Shown: positions 26,495 to 34,937 of the stretch, in pieces
Layout of the letters: each line of letters starts with the position of its first letter
Numbering within the stretch: position 1 is the stretch's first letter
DNA from: RGIG4079 sp045646905
GTDB taxonomy: Bacteria; Bacteroidota; Bacteroidia; Bacteroidales; Muribaculaceae
DNA: 64,000 nt
NCBI GenBank assembly: GCA_045646905.1
Contig: JAZRLP010000017.1
Coordinates: forward strand, 45,159-109,158
Reading direction: 5' to 3'
Translations under genes and position numbers: made by a program
The notes under the pieces: generated by a model
Told to the model about the DNA's origin: nothing
The model's database searches: none
Seen by the model: only the letters and a program-made list of their open reading frames with translations

Positions 26495-27445
26495 TTATTT
26501 TTTGAGGTTATTGAGGCATTCAACAACATTCTTTTCGATGCGTTGAGCCAAGTTGGGGTCTTCGTCTTTTACGAAAGTTTCGCCAGTGATGTGCTCATAA
26601 AGCTCAATGTAGCGTTGTGATACGCTTTCGCAATATTCGTCGGTCATTTCGGGAACAACTTGTCCAGGTTTGCCCATAAAGTTGTTTTCGATCAACCATT
26701 GACGCACAAACTCTTTTGAAAGTTGTTTTTGAGCTTCACCTTTCTCGAAGCGTTCTTGATAACCTTCGGCATAGAAGTAGCGAGAAGAGTCGGGGGTGTG
26801 GATTTCGTCGATGAGATATACTTTGCCATCGCGTTTGCCAAACTCGTATTTAGTGTCAACAAGAATCAACCCTTTTTCGGCAGCCATTTCGGTGCCACGA
26901 GCAAAAAGTGCGCGAGTGTATTGTTCCATCACTTCGTAGTCTTCTTTGCTCACGATGCCTTGAGCGAGGATTTCTTCGCGAGAGATGTTTTCGTCGTGAC
27001 CTTCGTCGGCTTTAGTAGTAGGAGTGATGATTGGCTCGGGGAAGCGTTCGTTTTCGCGCATTCCGTCGGGAAGTTTCACACCGCAAAGTTCGCGACAACC
27101 AGCTTGATATTCACGCCAAGCGCTACCTGTGAGATAGCCACGGATAATCATTTCAACGCGGAATCCTTCGCATTTCAAACCCACAGTTACCATAGGGTCG
27201 GGAGTGGCGAGTTTCCAGTTGGGAACGATGTCGGCAGTAGCATTGAGGAATTTAGCTGCGATTTGATTCAAAACTTGTCCTTTGTAGGGGATGCCTTTAG
27301 GAAGTATCACATCGAATGCCGAGATGCGGTCAGACGCAATCATTACCAAAATATCATCGTCGATGTTATAAACTTCACGAACTTTACCGTGATAAACACT
27401 TTTTTGACCAGGGAAATTGAAGTCGGTGTTAGATAATGTAGCCAT
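26495..27445 (-). CDS. purC: phosphoribosylaminoimidazole-succinocarboxamide synthase (SAICAR synthase)
   Basis: A 316-aa enzyme of the longer SAICAR synthase group: YHGKVREVYNIDDDILVMIASDRISAFD at the N-terminus, ECRVEMIIRGYLTGSAWREY-type core (seen as EGFRVEMIIRGYLTGSAW), and GLILVDTKYEFG with LIDEIHTPDSSRY. It joins CAIR and aspartate in purine synthesis; the next enzyme, PurB, is at the right end of this window. It lies 14 nt after phoH. Confidence 0.97.
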   Translation of the reverse strand: MATLSNTDFNFPGQKSVYHGKVREVYNIDDDILVMIASDRISAFDVILPKGIPYKGQVLNQIAAKFLNATADIVPNWKLATPDPMVTVGLKCEGFRVEMIIRGYLTGSAWREYQAGCRELCGVKLPDGMRENERFPEPIITPTTKADEGHDENISREEILAQGIVSKEDYEVMEQYTRALFARGTEMAAEKGLILVDTKYEFGKRDGKVYLIDEIHTPDSSRYFYAEGYQERFEKGEAQKQLSKEFVRQWLIENNFMGKPGQVVPEMTDEYCESVSQRYIELYEHITGETFVKDEDPNLAQRIEKNVVECLNNLKK

Positions 27446-27459
27446 AATATGTTTGTTTT

Positions 27460-28443
27460 TTAATTAGTTTGCTTGTCGTTTTTGTCGTCGGGATTTTCAT
27501 CTTTGTTGTTCTTATCCCATTTTTCATATGCTTCAACGATGCGTTGCACGAGTTGATGACGCACAATGTCTTTTTTGCCAAATTCCACATGCCCAATGCC
27601 CGGAATGCCTTTCAATACACGCAAAGCGTGCATCAATCCCGATGTAGTTGAGCGAGGGAGGTCGATTTGAGTAGCGTCGCCAGTGATAATCATCTTGGCG
27701 TTCATACCCAATCGGGTGAGGAACATCTTGATTTGATGCGTAGTGGTGTTTTGTGCCTCATCGAGCACAATCACAGCATCGTTGAGTGTGCGTCCACGCA
27801 TAAATGCCAATGGCGCAATTTGAATCACATTGGTTTCCATATATTCCTTTAACTTTACGGCTGGAATCATATCCTCAAGGGCATCGTAAAGGGGTTGGAG
27901 ATATGGGTCGATTTTATCTTTCATGTCGCCAGGAAGAAATCCGAGTTTTTCACCTGCTTCAACGGCGGGGCGTGAAAGGATAATTTTGCGCACTTCGCGA
28001 TTTTTTAATGCTCTCACAGCAAGTGCAATGGCAAGATAGGTTTTGCCTGTTCCGGCAGGGCCAAGTGCAAATGTGAGGTCGTTTTTCAAAACGGCCTCAA
28101 CGAGAAGTTGTTGGTTGGGCGAGCGTGGCGAAATGGGTTTGCCATTGATGCCAAATATTATCACATCGTCGCTCTTGACTTCTTGAGGTGTGCCACCTTT
28201 CACGACTTCGAGTATAACCTCTTCGGTGAGATGGTTGTATTTGGCACAATAGGCCTCTAATTCTTTGATTTTCTTTTCAAAATCGGCAGTTTCTTCGTTG
28301 TCGCCGATAACTTTTATTACCGACCCACGCGCAGCCATTCGCAATTTAGGGAATAGGTTGCGAATAAGTTGCATGTTGCAATTGTTGACACCATAAAAGC
28401 TCACAGGGTCAACATTATCGATAATTACTATGCGTTCAATCAT
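27460..28443 (-). CDS. PhoH family ATPase
   Basis: A 327-aa PhoH-like protein: an N-terminal region of about 110 residues, Walker A GPAGTGKTYLA at about residue 133, KIILSRPAVEAGEKLGFLPGD, FMRGRTLNDAVIVLDEAQNTT with Walker B, and KMIITGDATQIDLPR. PhoH proteins are putative RNA-associated ATPases or helicases. It heads the phoH-purC-ubiE-DUF3078 operon behind a TAACTTTG promoter. Confidence 0.95.
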   Translation of the reverse strand: MIERIVIIDNVDPVSFYGVNNCNMQLIRNLFPKLRMAARGSVIKVIGDNEETADFEKKIKELEAYCAKYNHLTEEVILEVVKGGTPQEVKSDDVIIFGINGKPISPRSPNQQLLVEAVLKNDLTFALGPAGTGKTYLAIALAVRALKNREVRKIILSRPAVEAGEKLGFLPGDMKDKIDPYLQPLYDALEDMIPAVKLKEYMETNVIQIAPLAFMRGRTLNDAVIVLDEAQNTTTHQIKMFLTRLGMNAKMIITGDATQIDLPRSTTSGLMHALRVLKGIPGIGHVEFGKKDIVRHQLVQRIVEAYEKWDKNNKDENPDDKNDKQTN

Positions 28444-28467
28444 TCAGCTGAAATATAATTTATGTTA

Positions 28468-28498
28468 CAAAGTTAGCAACTTTGCGATGAAATTGCAA
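28468..28498 (-). promoter_or_regulatory. promoter of the phoH operon
   Basis: On the minus strand, TTG (28498-28496), a 20-nt spacer and TAACTTTG (28475-28468), 24 nt before the phoH ATG. Confidence 0.65.
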
Positions 28499-28526
28499 TA
28501 TAACAGGCTTATTAAGAATAAATAAT

Positions 28527-28558
28527 TTTGCTATTTTGTGAGGGAGATTGTATCTTTG
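28527..28558 (+). promoter_or_regulatory. promoter of the esterase gene
   Basis: TTTG at 28527-28530, a 20-nt spacer and TATCTTTG at 28551-28558. This gives a leader of about 100 nt before the ATG at 28663. Confidence 0.75.
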
Positions 28559-28662
28559 CGTGAGTCAAAAATGTTTTCTCGGTGTATTTAATATGAAATG
28601 AGGTGCGTTTTTTTGACCATTAAGTGAATAAAATCAATTACAAACTAATAAAACTAATTAAC

Positions 28663-29571
28663 ATGAAAAAGTGTTTTCTCTCACTATTGCTTGCTGCATG
28701 TATCGTAACAGTAGCATGTGCCGGTGAAAATGCAACATCACAATCGAGAAATGTTGCTACTCCTGCTCAAAAAGAGGTGCCAGCACCTGCAAAAGCAGTA
28801 AAACAATCGCAAGTTAACCACATCAAAGTGCCTGCAACCAACATTGCATCGCCAATGGATGTGAATGTGATTCTTCCCGAATCGTATGCTACAAATGAGG
28901 ATAAAAAATATCCTGTGGTGTATATTCTCCACGGCTATGATGGCGACTATAACACTTGGATTACTCTCACTGAACCAAAACTTGATAGTCTTGCTTCACA
29001 CTATGAAATGATTTTTGTGTTGCCCGACGGACGCGATAGTTGGTATTGGGATGCTCCTGCCGATCCTAAACTCAAAATGGAGTCATTCTTTGTTGAAGAA
29101 CTTGTGCCTTATATCGACAAAAATTATCGCACTATTGCCGACAAAAAACATCGCGCTATCACAGGTTTGAGCATGGGTGGCCATGGTAGTTTGTGGTTAG
29201 GGATGCGTCATAGCGATATTTGGGGCTCGGCTGGAAGCATGAGCGGTGGTGTGAATATCAACAAGCCAAAATGGAAAAATTCATGGAAGATGGCTCAACG
29301 ATTGGGTGCGCAAGCGCAATATCCCGAACGCTGGAAAAATCACACAGTTATCACTCTTGTGAAAAACTTGAAGCCAGGTCAATTAAATATTACATTTGAC
29401 TGTGGTGTTGACGACTTCTTCATTGGTGTGAATCGAGAACTACACGAAGAGATGTTGAAATATAAAGTGGCTCACGATTATAGCGAACGCCCAGGTAAAC
29501 ACTCACACTCTTATTGGAAAAACTCAATTCGCTATCATCTACAATATTTCTACGATATATTTAATAAGTAA
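28663..29571 (+). CDS. exported esterase-D-like alpha/beta hydrolase
   Basis: A 302-aa protein with a signal peptide (MKKCFLSLLLAACIVTVACAG), possibly a lipoprotein since LAAC is lipobox-like. The catalytic serine is in ITGLSMGGHGS, the acid is likely in FDCGVDDFF, and the histidine is in KHSHSYW near the C-terminus; YILHGYDGD forms the oxyanion loop region. This is the esterase/feruloyl-esterase-like group (Pfam esterase PF00756). In gut Bacteroidales such enzymes often remove acyl groups from plant polysaccharides. I use the ATG at 28663, in place of a GTG 39 nt upstream, because it starts the signal peptide. Confidence 0.9.
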   Translation: MKKCFLSLLLAACIVTVACAGENATSQSRNVATPAQKEVPAPAKAVKQSQVNHIKVPATNIASPMDVNVILPESYATNEDKKYPVVYILHGYDGDYNTWITLTEPKLDSLASHYEMIFVLPDGRDSWYWDAPADPKLKMESFFVEELVPYIDKNYRTIADKKHRAITGLSMGGHGSLWLGMRHSDIWGSAGSMSGGVNINKPKWKNSWKMAQRLGAQAQYPERWKNHTVITLVKNLKPGQLNITFDCGVDDFFIGVNRELHEEMLKYKVAHDYSERPGKHSHSYWKNSIRYHLQYFYDIFNK

Positions 29572-29592
29572 AACATTCGATAAGAAATATAT

Positions 29593-29624
29593 AACCCCGC
29601 ATTTCGATGATGAAGTGCGGGGTT
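29593..29624. terminator. bidirectional terminator between esterase and rfbC
   Basis: A 12-bp stem (AACCCCGCATTT against 29613-29624, with one G-T pair), followed by T-rich sequence on the plus strand and A/T-rich sequence on the other. It serves the two convergent genes. Confidence 0.8.
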
Positions 29625-29652
29625 TCGTTTTTGTGTATTGAAATCAATCTTG

Positions 29653-30204
29653 TTATACCACTTGAGGCTCTATTTCGCTCAATGATAGTCCGTGCGAGTC
29701 TTTTTCGGATAGGTTGAGCTCGTTGGCAGGGAGGGGCCATTCGATGCCAAGCGCAGGGTCGTCGAAACGCAATGTGGCTTCGGCTTGGGGTGCATACACA
29801 TTATCAACCTTGTATTGAAATTGCGCCACATCGCTTAATACTATGAAGCCGTGAGCCATGCCACGAGGCACAAATAGTTGACGGCAGTTTTCTTCGCTCA
29901 ACTCCACGGCAAGGTGTTGACCGAAAGTGGGGGAGTCTTTGCGAATGTCAACAATGACATCGATTACACGGCCACGCGACACGCGCACCAACTTGGCTTG
30001 CGCCCACTCATTGCGTTGGAAATGTAGCCCACGCAATACACCACGCGTTGAAACTGACTCGTTGTCTTGCACAAACTCTACATTGCCCACATGGGCTTGA
30101 AATTCGGCTTTTTTGAAACTTTCCATAAAGTAACCGCGTGCATCACCATGTCGCACGGGTTCTATTATCCACACACCTTTTATGTATTGTTCGGTAAAAG
30201 TCAT
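29653..30204 (-). CDS. rfbC: dTDP-4-dehydrorhamnose 3,5-epimerase
   Basis: A 183-aa cupin of the RmlC/RfbC family: GYFMESFKKAEF, VLRGLHFQ with the catalytic histidine (H61), DVIVDIRKDSPTFG, FVPRGMAHGF and QYKVDNVYAPQAE (Y131). It turns dTDP-4-keto-6-deoxyglucose into the L-rhamno form for cell-surface sugars. The other rml genes are not next to it. Confidence 0.95.
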   Translation of the reverse strand: MTFTEQYIKGVWIIEPVRHGDARGYFMESFKKAEFQAHVGNVEFVQDNESVSTRGVLRGLHFQRNEWAQAKLVRVSRGRVIDVIVDIRKDSPTFGQHLAVELSEENCRQLFVPRGMAHGFIVLSDVAQFQYKVDNVYAPQAEATLRFDDPALGIEWPLPANELNLSEKDSHGLSLSEIEPQVV

Positions 30205-30227
30205 TGTCGATTAATTAGATGTTTCTA

Positions 30228-30235
30228 CAAAGATA
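30228..30235 (-). promoter_or_regulatory. promoter -7 element for rfbC
   Basis: TATCTTTG on the minus strand, 24 nt before the rfbC ATG. The -33 element is not clear. Confidence 0.6.
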
Positions 30236-30287
30236 CACTAATTTGTTGAGATTATGGTTACAGTAGGAGAATATTTGTGACAAAAAT

Positions 30288-30315
30288 ACGCCGAGGAGAA
30301 TATTTTCCTCGGCGT
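30288..30315 (-). terminator. terminator after the lipoprotein gene
   Basis: A 10-bp perfect stem (ACGCCGAGGA at 30288-30297 with its complement at 30306-30315) and an 8-nt loop; on the minus strand it is followed by ATTTTTG. Confidence 0.75.
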
Positions 30316-30342
30316 GTGATTTGATTATATGATTGTTACTCT

Positions 30343-31074
30343 TTAGCGAGTTAAACGAATCATAAATTGACTTGCTGCCATCTTTGGTATTGCAAAATCA
30401 AATTGATTTTTGATGTCATTTAAAGAACGGCTTTTGTTATAAGGCATATATGCAATCATGTAAACAACTCCCGATTCGATGTTATTTGATGCAAATGCTA
30501 TTAAAGTTTTTTGGTCGGTCGTTAAGAAATAGTAAGTATTTATATCTTGGTTAATGTCAAAAAGGATATATCTTTCATACATAAAATCAAAAATAGTATT
30601 ATCATCGACATAATTGCCATCGATTATTGTAATGGCTGTATTTAGGCGGTCTTCGTCGAATGAATAGAGAACATATGAATAAGCCCCTACGGAATAGCCT
30701 AATGCCTTAGGTTCTTCAGCAAAAATAGTATATTCTTTCATGAAATTCTTGACTGTGCTTTGTGTTGCGCCCCAATTAGTGTATGGAATGAAATATGCCT
30801 CAGGAGCGACGCCATTTACTGTTACTTTAAATTCTCCTTTTGAACTTGAAATAAGGGCTTCGCCAACACGCTCGGCGGTAATGACGTTTTTTGAAACCGA
30901 AACGATGTATTCATTAGATGTAGTCCATTCGGCATCAGCATCGGCTATGGTATATGATTGACCACAATTAAGAGTAATGTCTCTGAATTTTGCTTTTGGT
31001 TCATCGTCGCTGCTACAAGAAACGATAATTGCCGATGAAATAAGGATTAGCGTTAGGAATAGAAATTTTTTCAT
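30343..31074 (-). CDS. putative lipoprotein with Ig-like segment
   Basis: A 243-aa protein with a lipoprotein signal ending in IVSC (cysteine about residue 20) and the SSDDEP tail typical of Bacteroidota surface lipoproteins. About residues 30-90 look like a bacterial Ig-like (Big_2-like) unit (AEWTTSNEYIVSVSKNVITAERVGEALI). The rest is a beta-rich domain I cannot name. It stands alone with its own terminator; AT content is higher than in the rfbC gene next to it. Confidence 0.8.
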   Translation of the reverse strand: MKKFLFLTLILISSAIIVSCSSDDEPKAKFRDITLNCGQSYTIADADAEWTTSNEYIVSVSKNVITAERVGEALISSSKGEFKVTVNGVAPEAYFIPYTNWGATQSTVKNFMKEYTIFAEEPKALGYSVGAYSYVLYSFDEDRLNTAITIIDGNYVDDNTIFDFMYERYILFDINQDINTYYFLTTDQKTLIAFASNNIESGVVYMIAYMPYNKSRSLNDIKNQFDFAIPKMAASQFMIRLTR

Positions 31075-31475
31075 TTTGAGATGTATTTAAGTTAGTACAA
31101 TATTGTCATTGTTAAATCTCGCAGTTGCTATAAAGCAAGGGCATAAGTGTAGCGTAATTTTTCACAAATGTAGCGATTACATTTATTATCTAATTGGCAT
31201 TATGATGCATTCTTATTTAGTTGACTCATCAATTATATAAATGTTGAAGAGCGATAACTACATCTCGGCGACACCCCCGACGAGTTTACTTAGTGGCATA
31301 ATTCCGACACGGAGAAGTTGAACTCGTCTACTTAGTATTTGTAAATAAAAGAAAAATAAAGTTATAGGTCGCAAAAAATACAGCCTATAAGTTGTATATG
31401 TCGTTTTGTTGTTATTTTTTTGCTCTAAAATAATCAAGATATCTTTGTTTCTATAAAAAATAAGATAAAATTGCT
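31075..31475. other. divergent intergenic region
   Basis: About 400 nt between two divergent genes, AT-rich apart from a short GC-rich patch at about 31250-31330. No convincing ORF (the longest plausible one is 26 codons at 31241) and no RNA gene seen. The right end carries the promoter for the retropepsin-like gene. Confidence 0.4.
31419..31447 (+). promoter_or_regulatory. promoter of the retropepsin-like gene
   Basis: TTTG at 31419-31422, a 17-nt spacer and TATCTTTG at 31440-31447, 28 nt before the ATG. Confidence 0.6.
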
Positions 31476-32795
31476 ATGAAGAAAATATTTTCCATATTTC
31501 TGTTCGCCTCTATAATTTCATATAGTTTTGCACAAACATCAGATGAAAAAATAGTTAGTGCAATGAATAATTCCGATTGGTTCGCATTAGATTCGTTATA
31601 TCAAACCGAACCCAAAGATTCAATAAGCGAGTTTCTCGAAATATTTTCTCGTTGCCTTATAGGGAATAGGCTAAACCGCCCCGATGTTTCTATCTCTGCA
31701 TTTACGGAATTGCTCAATACTCAATCAGAAAACCTTGACCTTGGCAACGTGCTCAATTCATCTATAATGTTTGCTATGGATTTAAGTAGAACCGGAGAAA
31801 ATAAAGCGGCTGCAGAAATGTTATCTTCGGTTCTCAATTCAGTACGCGCACATCTTGATAGTACAACTATAGTAGGTGTTCAGCAATCGATTAATCAATA
31901 TGAAGCACTATCTAAATACAATCCTTATAAAATTACATTTGAAAAATCGTTAGGGACTATCCCTTTTGAAGTTGTACCTGTCGGTCCTCAAAAGAATAAT
32001 TCAGTATTAATGCATCTTAGAAACTCATCGATTAATGGCATTGACGCAGATGTTACTTTTGATACAGGAGCAGGAGTAAATATTATTTCCGATTCATTAG
32101 CTATAAAATATAATTTAATTCCGCTTGAAGCATCAAGTACTGTTGGAGGAATCGGTATGCAGAATGGGAGTTATGCCATTGCTAAGGAATTGAAAATTGG
32201 AGATGTCATTGTTAAGGACGTGCCATTTTATGTTATAAATATAACAACCAATCACGAAGAGGCCGACAAATATGTCGATTATTTCAATGTTGTTGTCGGT
32301 AGTGAACTGATGTTACAACTTAAAGACCTAACCGTTGATTTTGTTAATCAAAAAATTACAGTCCCGGCAGATGCTCCAAAACGAAGCCAAGTATCTCCAA
32401 ATATGTGTTTTTCATCTCATATGAATTTGTTAGGAGCTGTAATTGTACAAGGAAAGCCTGAATTAATGAATTTAGATACTGGCGATGCTTCTTATGGCTA
32501 TTTAGGCGGTAAGTTTTTTGAGAACAACAAAGAATATATTACCACTAATTGTAACTTAGATACTGTCCGTACGGCAGGGATTGGTGGGGTGCAAATATCG
32601 GAATGCTATCGAGTCCCCAATATTTCGATTGAAATAGGAAATAAACAAGTCGTTGTTCCCGAAATGGTTGTTAAAATTCAAAATAGCACTAATGCTATTG
32701 TTGAATACGAGGGTAGTTTAGGACTTAAATCTATGATGCTATATAATAAAGTTCGTTTCAATATGGTGGACTTTGTGTTTACTGCATATAAATAA
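31476..32795 (+). CDS. exported retropepsin-like aspartic protease
   Basis: A 439-aa protein with a signal peptide (MKKIFSIFLFASIISYSFAQ). About residues 20-150 are helical. From about residue 165 it shows two half-barrel units with the aspartic-protease signatures VTFDTGAGVNIIS (D at about residue 195) and NLDTGDASYGYLGG (about residue 334), each followed by a strand pattern with a flap-like glycine region. Two D-T-G motifs in one chain suggest a pseudo-dimeric protease, as in other bacterial periplasmic members. Target unknown. The coding sequence is AT-rich. Confidence 0.82.
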   Translation: MKKIFSIFLFASIISYSFAQTSDEKIVSAMNNSDWFALDSLYQTEPKDSISEFLEIFSRCLIGNRLNRPDVSISAFTELLNTQSENLDLGNVLNSSIMFAMDLSRTGENKAAAEMLSSVLNSVRAHLDSTTIVGVQQSINQYEALSKYNPYKITFEKSLGTIPFEVVPVGPQKNNSVLMHLRNSSINGIDADVTFDTGAGVNIISDSLAIKYNLIPLEASSTVGGIGMQNGSYAIAKELKIGDVIVKDVPFYVINITTNHEEADKYVDYFNVVVGSELMLQLKDLTVDFVNQKITVPADAPKRSQVSPNMCFSSHMNLLGAVIVQGKPELMNLDTGDASYGYLGGKFFENNKEYITTNCNLDTVRTAGIGGVQISECYRVPNISIEIGNKQVVVPEMVVKIQNSTNAIVEYEGSLGLKSMMLYNKVRFNMVDFVFTAYK

Positions 32796-32865
32796 TTTGT
32801 CTCAACTATCTGTCTCAAATAAAAATTGTCTTTTACGCATAGAGAATATTGCTGTACTATTGGTA

Positions 32866-32923
32866 TAGTAACATTCTTTTTTTATGGAAACAAAAACAAT
32901 TAATCTCATTGTGCCTCGTGGGT
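32866..32923 (+). repeat. left copy of a direct repeat flanking the second AAA ATPase
   Basis: This stretch, from TAGTAACA to GCCTCGTGGGT, matches 34482-34533 with a few mismatches and one gap of about 6 nt. The shared words are TAGTAACA, TCTTTTTTTATG, AACAA-AAACA-TTAA and GCCTCGTGGGT. The two copies are in the same orientation and enclose the ATPase gene. Confidence 0.6.
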
Positions 32924-33013
32924 GACACGACCTTGATGATAAGCTGTTGCGATTTTTTTGCAGATAACCATGGCAAATAGTTTCAAGATGTCATCTCGAA
33001 CGCTTTTAAAACC

Positions 33014-33051
33014 ACTGACTATTTTATGCCATTTGCCATAAAATAGTCAGT
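33014..33051 (-). terminator. strong hairpin after the second AAA ATPase
   Basis: A perfect 15-bp stem (ACTGACTATTTTATG at 33014-33028 with its complement at 33037-33051) with an 8-nt loop, 20 nt downstream of the gene end on the minus strand. Confidence 0.8.
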
Positions 33052-33071
33052 AGAGGATTCTGTGTACACTT

Positions 33072-34358
33072 TTATAATTCTAATGAATTTTCATTTAGAA
33101 GAAAATCGTATATACTTATTGTCGTAATTCCGTCATTGTCGTGATGAACTAGTGATGGGGTTCCCACTACAATTATTTTCTTAAAGGAATCATCAACATT
33201 AACAAGAGAAGCTCGCTCTTGGCGTTGTTTATCTTCAGAGTCTAATCGATATGCCGATTGGATATAGTATCTTCTGCTTCCCTTATTGCAAACAAAATCA
33301 ATCTCAAGTTGTGATTGTGCTCTATTGCCAAGAGCATTTGTAGTTCGTGTAACAACAGTTCCTACATCTACATTATATCCACGAATTCTTAATTCATTAT
33401 ATATAACATTTTCCATCAAGTGAGTCCATTCTGTTTGACGGAAATTCAAACGAGCATTACGTAGCCCCGGATCTATAAAATAGCACTTAAATGGTGTGTC
33501 AATGTATTTTCGCCCTTTTACATCATAACGCACAGACTTTTCTATAAGGAATGAATCACTTAAATAATCCAAATACATTTTAATTGTATTGTGGGAGATT
33601 GTTTCTTGTTTTATGCTTTTGAATGTATTTGCAATTTTAGTAGGATTTACCAACCCTCCTATAGATGAAGCTACTATGTTAATGGTTTCCGATAATACGG
33701 CATCGTTTCTTACACCATACCTTTCTTTTATATCCTTGATATAAGTTTCTTCAAAAAGACTTTTTAAGTATGAAATCTTTTGTTCTTCGTTCGAAAGGGT
33801 GGCAATATGAGGTAAGCCTCCATAAGTCATATATTCGTCAAGGGCTGTTATCTTATCTCCTGAATATACTTGCATAAATTCCTTGAAACTTAAAGGATAA
33901 ATATGAATTTCATCGCCTCGTCCTCTAAATTCTGTAATAACATCTTTTGATAAGAATTTTGCATTACTACCTGTTACATAGGTGTCTGCATTGTGGAGGT
34001 GTAAGAAACTATTTAGTACATCTTCAAATTCCGAAACAAATTGTACTTCGTCAAGCAATATATAATATTGTTTGTCATCTTTAATTTGCTGATGTACAAA
34101 ATCACAAAGTACATCTGGGTCTCGATATCGTTTATTTATGCGATCATCTAACGCTAATTTAATGATGTGGTCTTCATCAACACCATTTTGGCGCAGATAA
34201 TCGTAAAATAATTTGAACAGCAAGTATGATTTGCCGCATCTTCTTACGCCTGTAACAACTTTAATCATACCATTGTGCATACGATTAATTAGGCGTTCCA
34301 AATAAATATCTCTATTTATTTCCATATTCCCTATTGACATTTTTGTGTCATTTGCCAT
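33072..34358 (-). CDS. AAA ATPase with DUF4143-type C-terminus, second copy
   Basis: A paralogue of the 14451 gene: Walker A GVRRCGKSYLLF, Walker B YYILLDEVQ, TGSNAKFLSKDVITEFRGRG, and C-terminal YFIDPGLRNARLNFRQ with LEIDFVCNKG. The promoter -7 element at 34379-34372 excludes the longest frame (start 34550). Possible ATGs are 34358 (used), 34340 and 34325; the last one (MEINRDIY) aligns with the start of the paralogue (MKFARENY), so the true start may be there. The gene is AT-rich, has its own promoter and terminator, and is framed by direct repeats, which suggests it was acquired as a unit. Confidence 0.88.
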   Translation of the reverse strand: MANDTKMSIGNMEINRDIYLERLINRMHNGMIKVVTGVRRCGKSYLLFKLFYDYLRQNGVDEDHIIKLALDDRINKRYRDPDVLCDFVHQQIKDDKQYYILLDEVQFVSEFEDVLNSFLHLHNADTYVTGSNAKFLSKDVITEFRGRGDEIHIYPLSFKEFMQVYSGDKITALDEYMTYGGLPHIATLSNEEQKISYLKSLFEETYIKDIKERYGVRNDAVLSETINIVASSIGGLVNPTKIANTFKSIKQETISHNTIKMYLDYLSDSFLIEKSVRYDVKGRKYIDTPFKCYFIDPGLRNARLNFRQTEWTHLMENVIYNELRIRGYNVDVGTVVTRTTNALGNRAQSQLEIDFVCNKGSRRYYIQSAYRLDSEDKQRQERASLVNVDDSFKKIIVVGTPSLVHHDNDGITTISIYDFLLNENSLEL

Positions 34359-34371
34359 ATTTTTGTCAGTA

Positions 34372-34379
34372 CAAAGATA
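34372..34379 (-). promoter_or_regulatory. promoter -7 element for the second AAA ATPase
   Basis: TATCTTTG on the minus strand. It lies inside the longest frame of the gene and so fixes the start at or below 34358. Confidence 0.6.
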
Positions 34380-34481
34380 CGGTATTTTTTTAGAAGTACA
34401 ATAAATGCTATGTTTTTTGCTTTTTAGAGCGTAAAGTTTGTGGCAAAAGTCCATCGGAGTGGAATGAAATCTTTCGTGGTG

Positions 34482-34533
34482 TAGTAACAATCTTTTTTTA
34501 TGAGAACAATAAACATTAAAGAGCCTCGTGGGT
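34482..34533 (+). repeat. right copy of a direct repeat flanking the second AAA ATPase
   Basis: Partner of 32866-32923 (same orientation, about 1.6 kb apart). Confidence 0.6.
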
Positions 34534-34551
34534 AGAGATGATTTGAACAAA

Positions 34552-34582
34552 TTTGGAGTAAGTAAATTCTTAGTTAACTTTG
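34552..34582 (+). promoter_or_regulatory. promoter of the 56-aa gene
   Basis: TTTG at 34552-34555, a 19-nt spacer and TAACTTTG at 34575-34582. Confidence 0.75.
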
Positions 34583-34619
34583 CTAGAGTGTGAGTCTAAC
34601 AATTTCATGATTTATATCT

Positions 34620-34790
34620 ATGAATAAGAAATATGCTTTAATAGCTTTGGCGCTTCTCTTTGCTGTTGCAGTTGTAATCGATTGCTTATTTGAAGAATCC
34701 AATTATTATGCAGATGGAGTAATATTAGGGTGCTCAATAGCGACAGGTGTTATAGTTGTGAGTTCTTTTTTTGACAAAAAAGAAAGATAA
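34620..34790 (+). CDS. small membrane protein (56 aa)
   Basis: A short gene starting MNKKYALIALALLFAVAVV. It has two hydrophobic segments (about residues 4-22 and 34-50) with a short acidic loop (FEESNYYADG) between them and a charged tail (DKKER). A near-consensus promoter lies 37 nt upstream and a hairpin terminator starts 26 nt downstream, so it is a complete transcription unit. No family recognised; two-helix proteins of this size are common in Bacteroidota and often go unannotated. Confidence 0.7.
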   Translation: MNKKYALIALALLFAVAVVIDCLFEESNYYADGVILGCSIATGVIVVSSFFDKKER

Positions 34791-34816
34791 AAAGTAAATA
34801 GTTATTTTGGAATAGA

Positions 34817-34838
34817 AAGCTCGCCAAACGGCGGGTTT
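34817..34838 (+). terminator. terminator after the 56-aa gene
   Basis: A 9-bp stem with two G-T pairs around a 4-nt loop (core CGCC-AAAC-GGCG), followed by TTTTG. Confidence 0.65.
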
Positions 34839-34909
34839 TGTTGTCTTTGTAATGTCTGCTATGTCGCAAAATTCGCTTCTGATTTTCGGCGAAAAAATTA
34901 ATAATTTAC

Positions 34910-34917
34910 TACCTTTG
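34910..34917 (+). promoter_or_regulatory. promoter -7 element for the GlmU-like gene
   Basis: TACCTTTG, 20 nt before the ATG at 34938. No clear TTTG at -33. Confidence 0.55.
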
Positions 34918-34937
34918 TGCATTGAATTTTGACGATT

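Noticed and set aside
31241..31321. A 26-codon ORF in the lipoprotein/retropepsin gap
   Set aside because: No promoter, no conserved-looking features, and the length is expected by chance.
33014..33051. The 15-bp inverted repeat as a transposon end
   Set aside because: It is a single compact hairpin at the end of a gene, with no transposase and no partner copy; a terminator explains it.
34359..34550. N-terminal extension of the second AAA ATPase
   Set aside because: It contains the promoter element and the paralogue aligns only from the later methionines.
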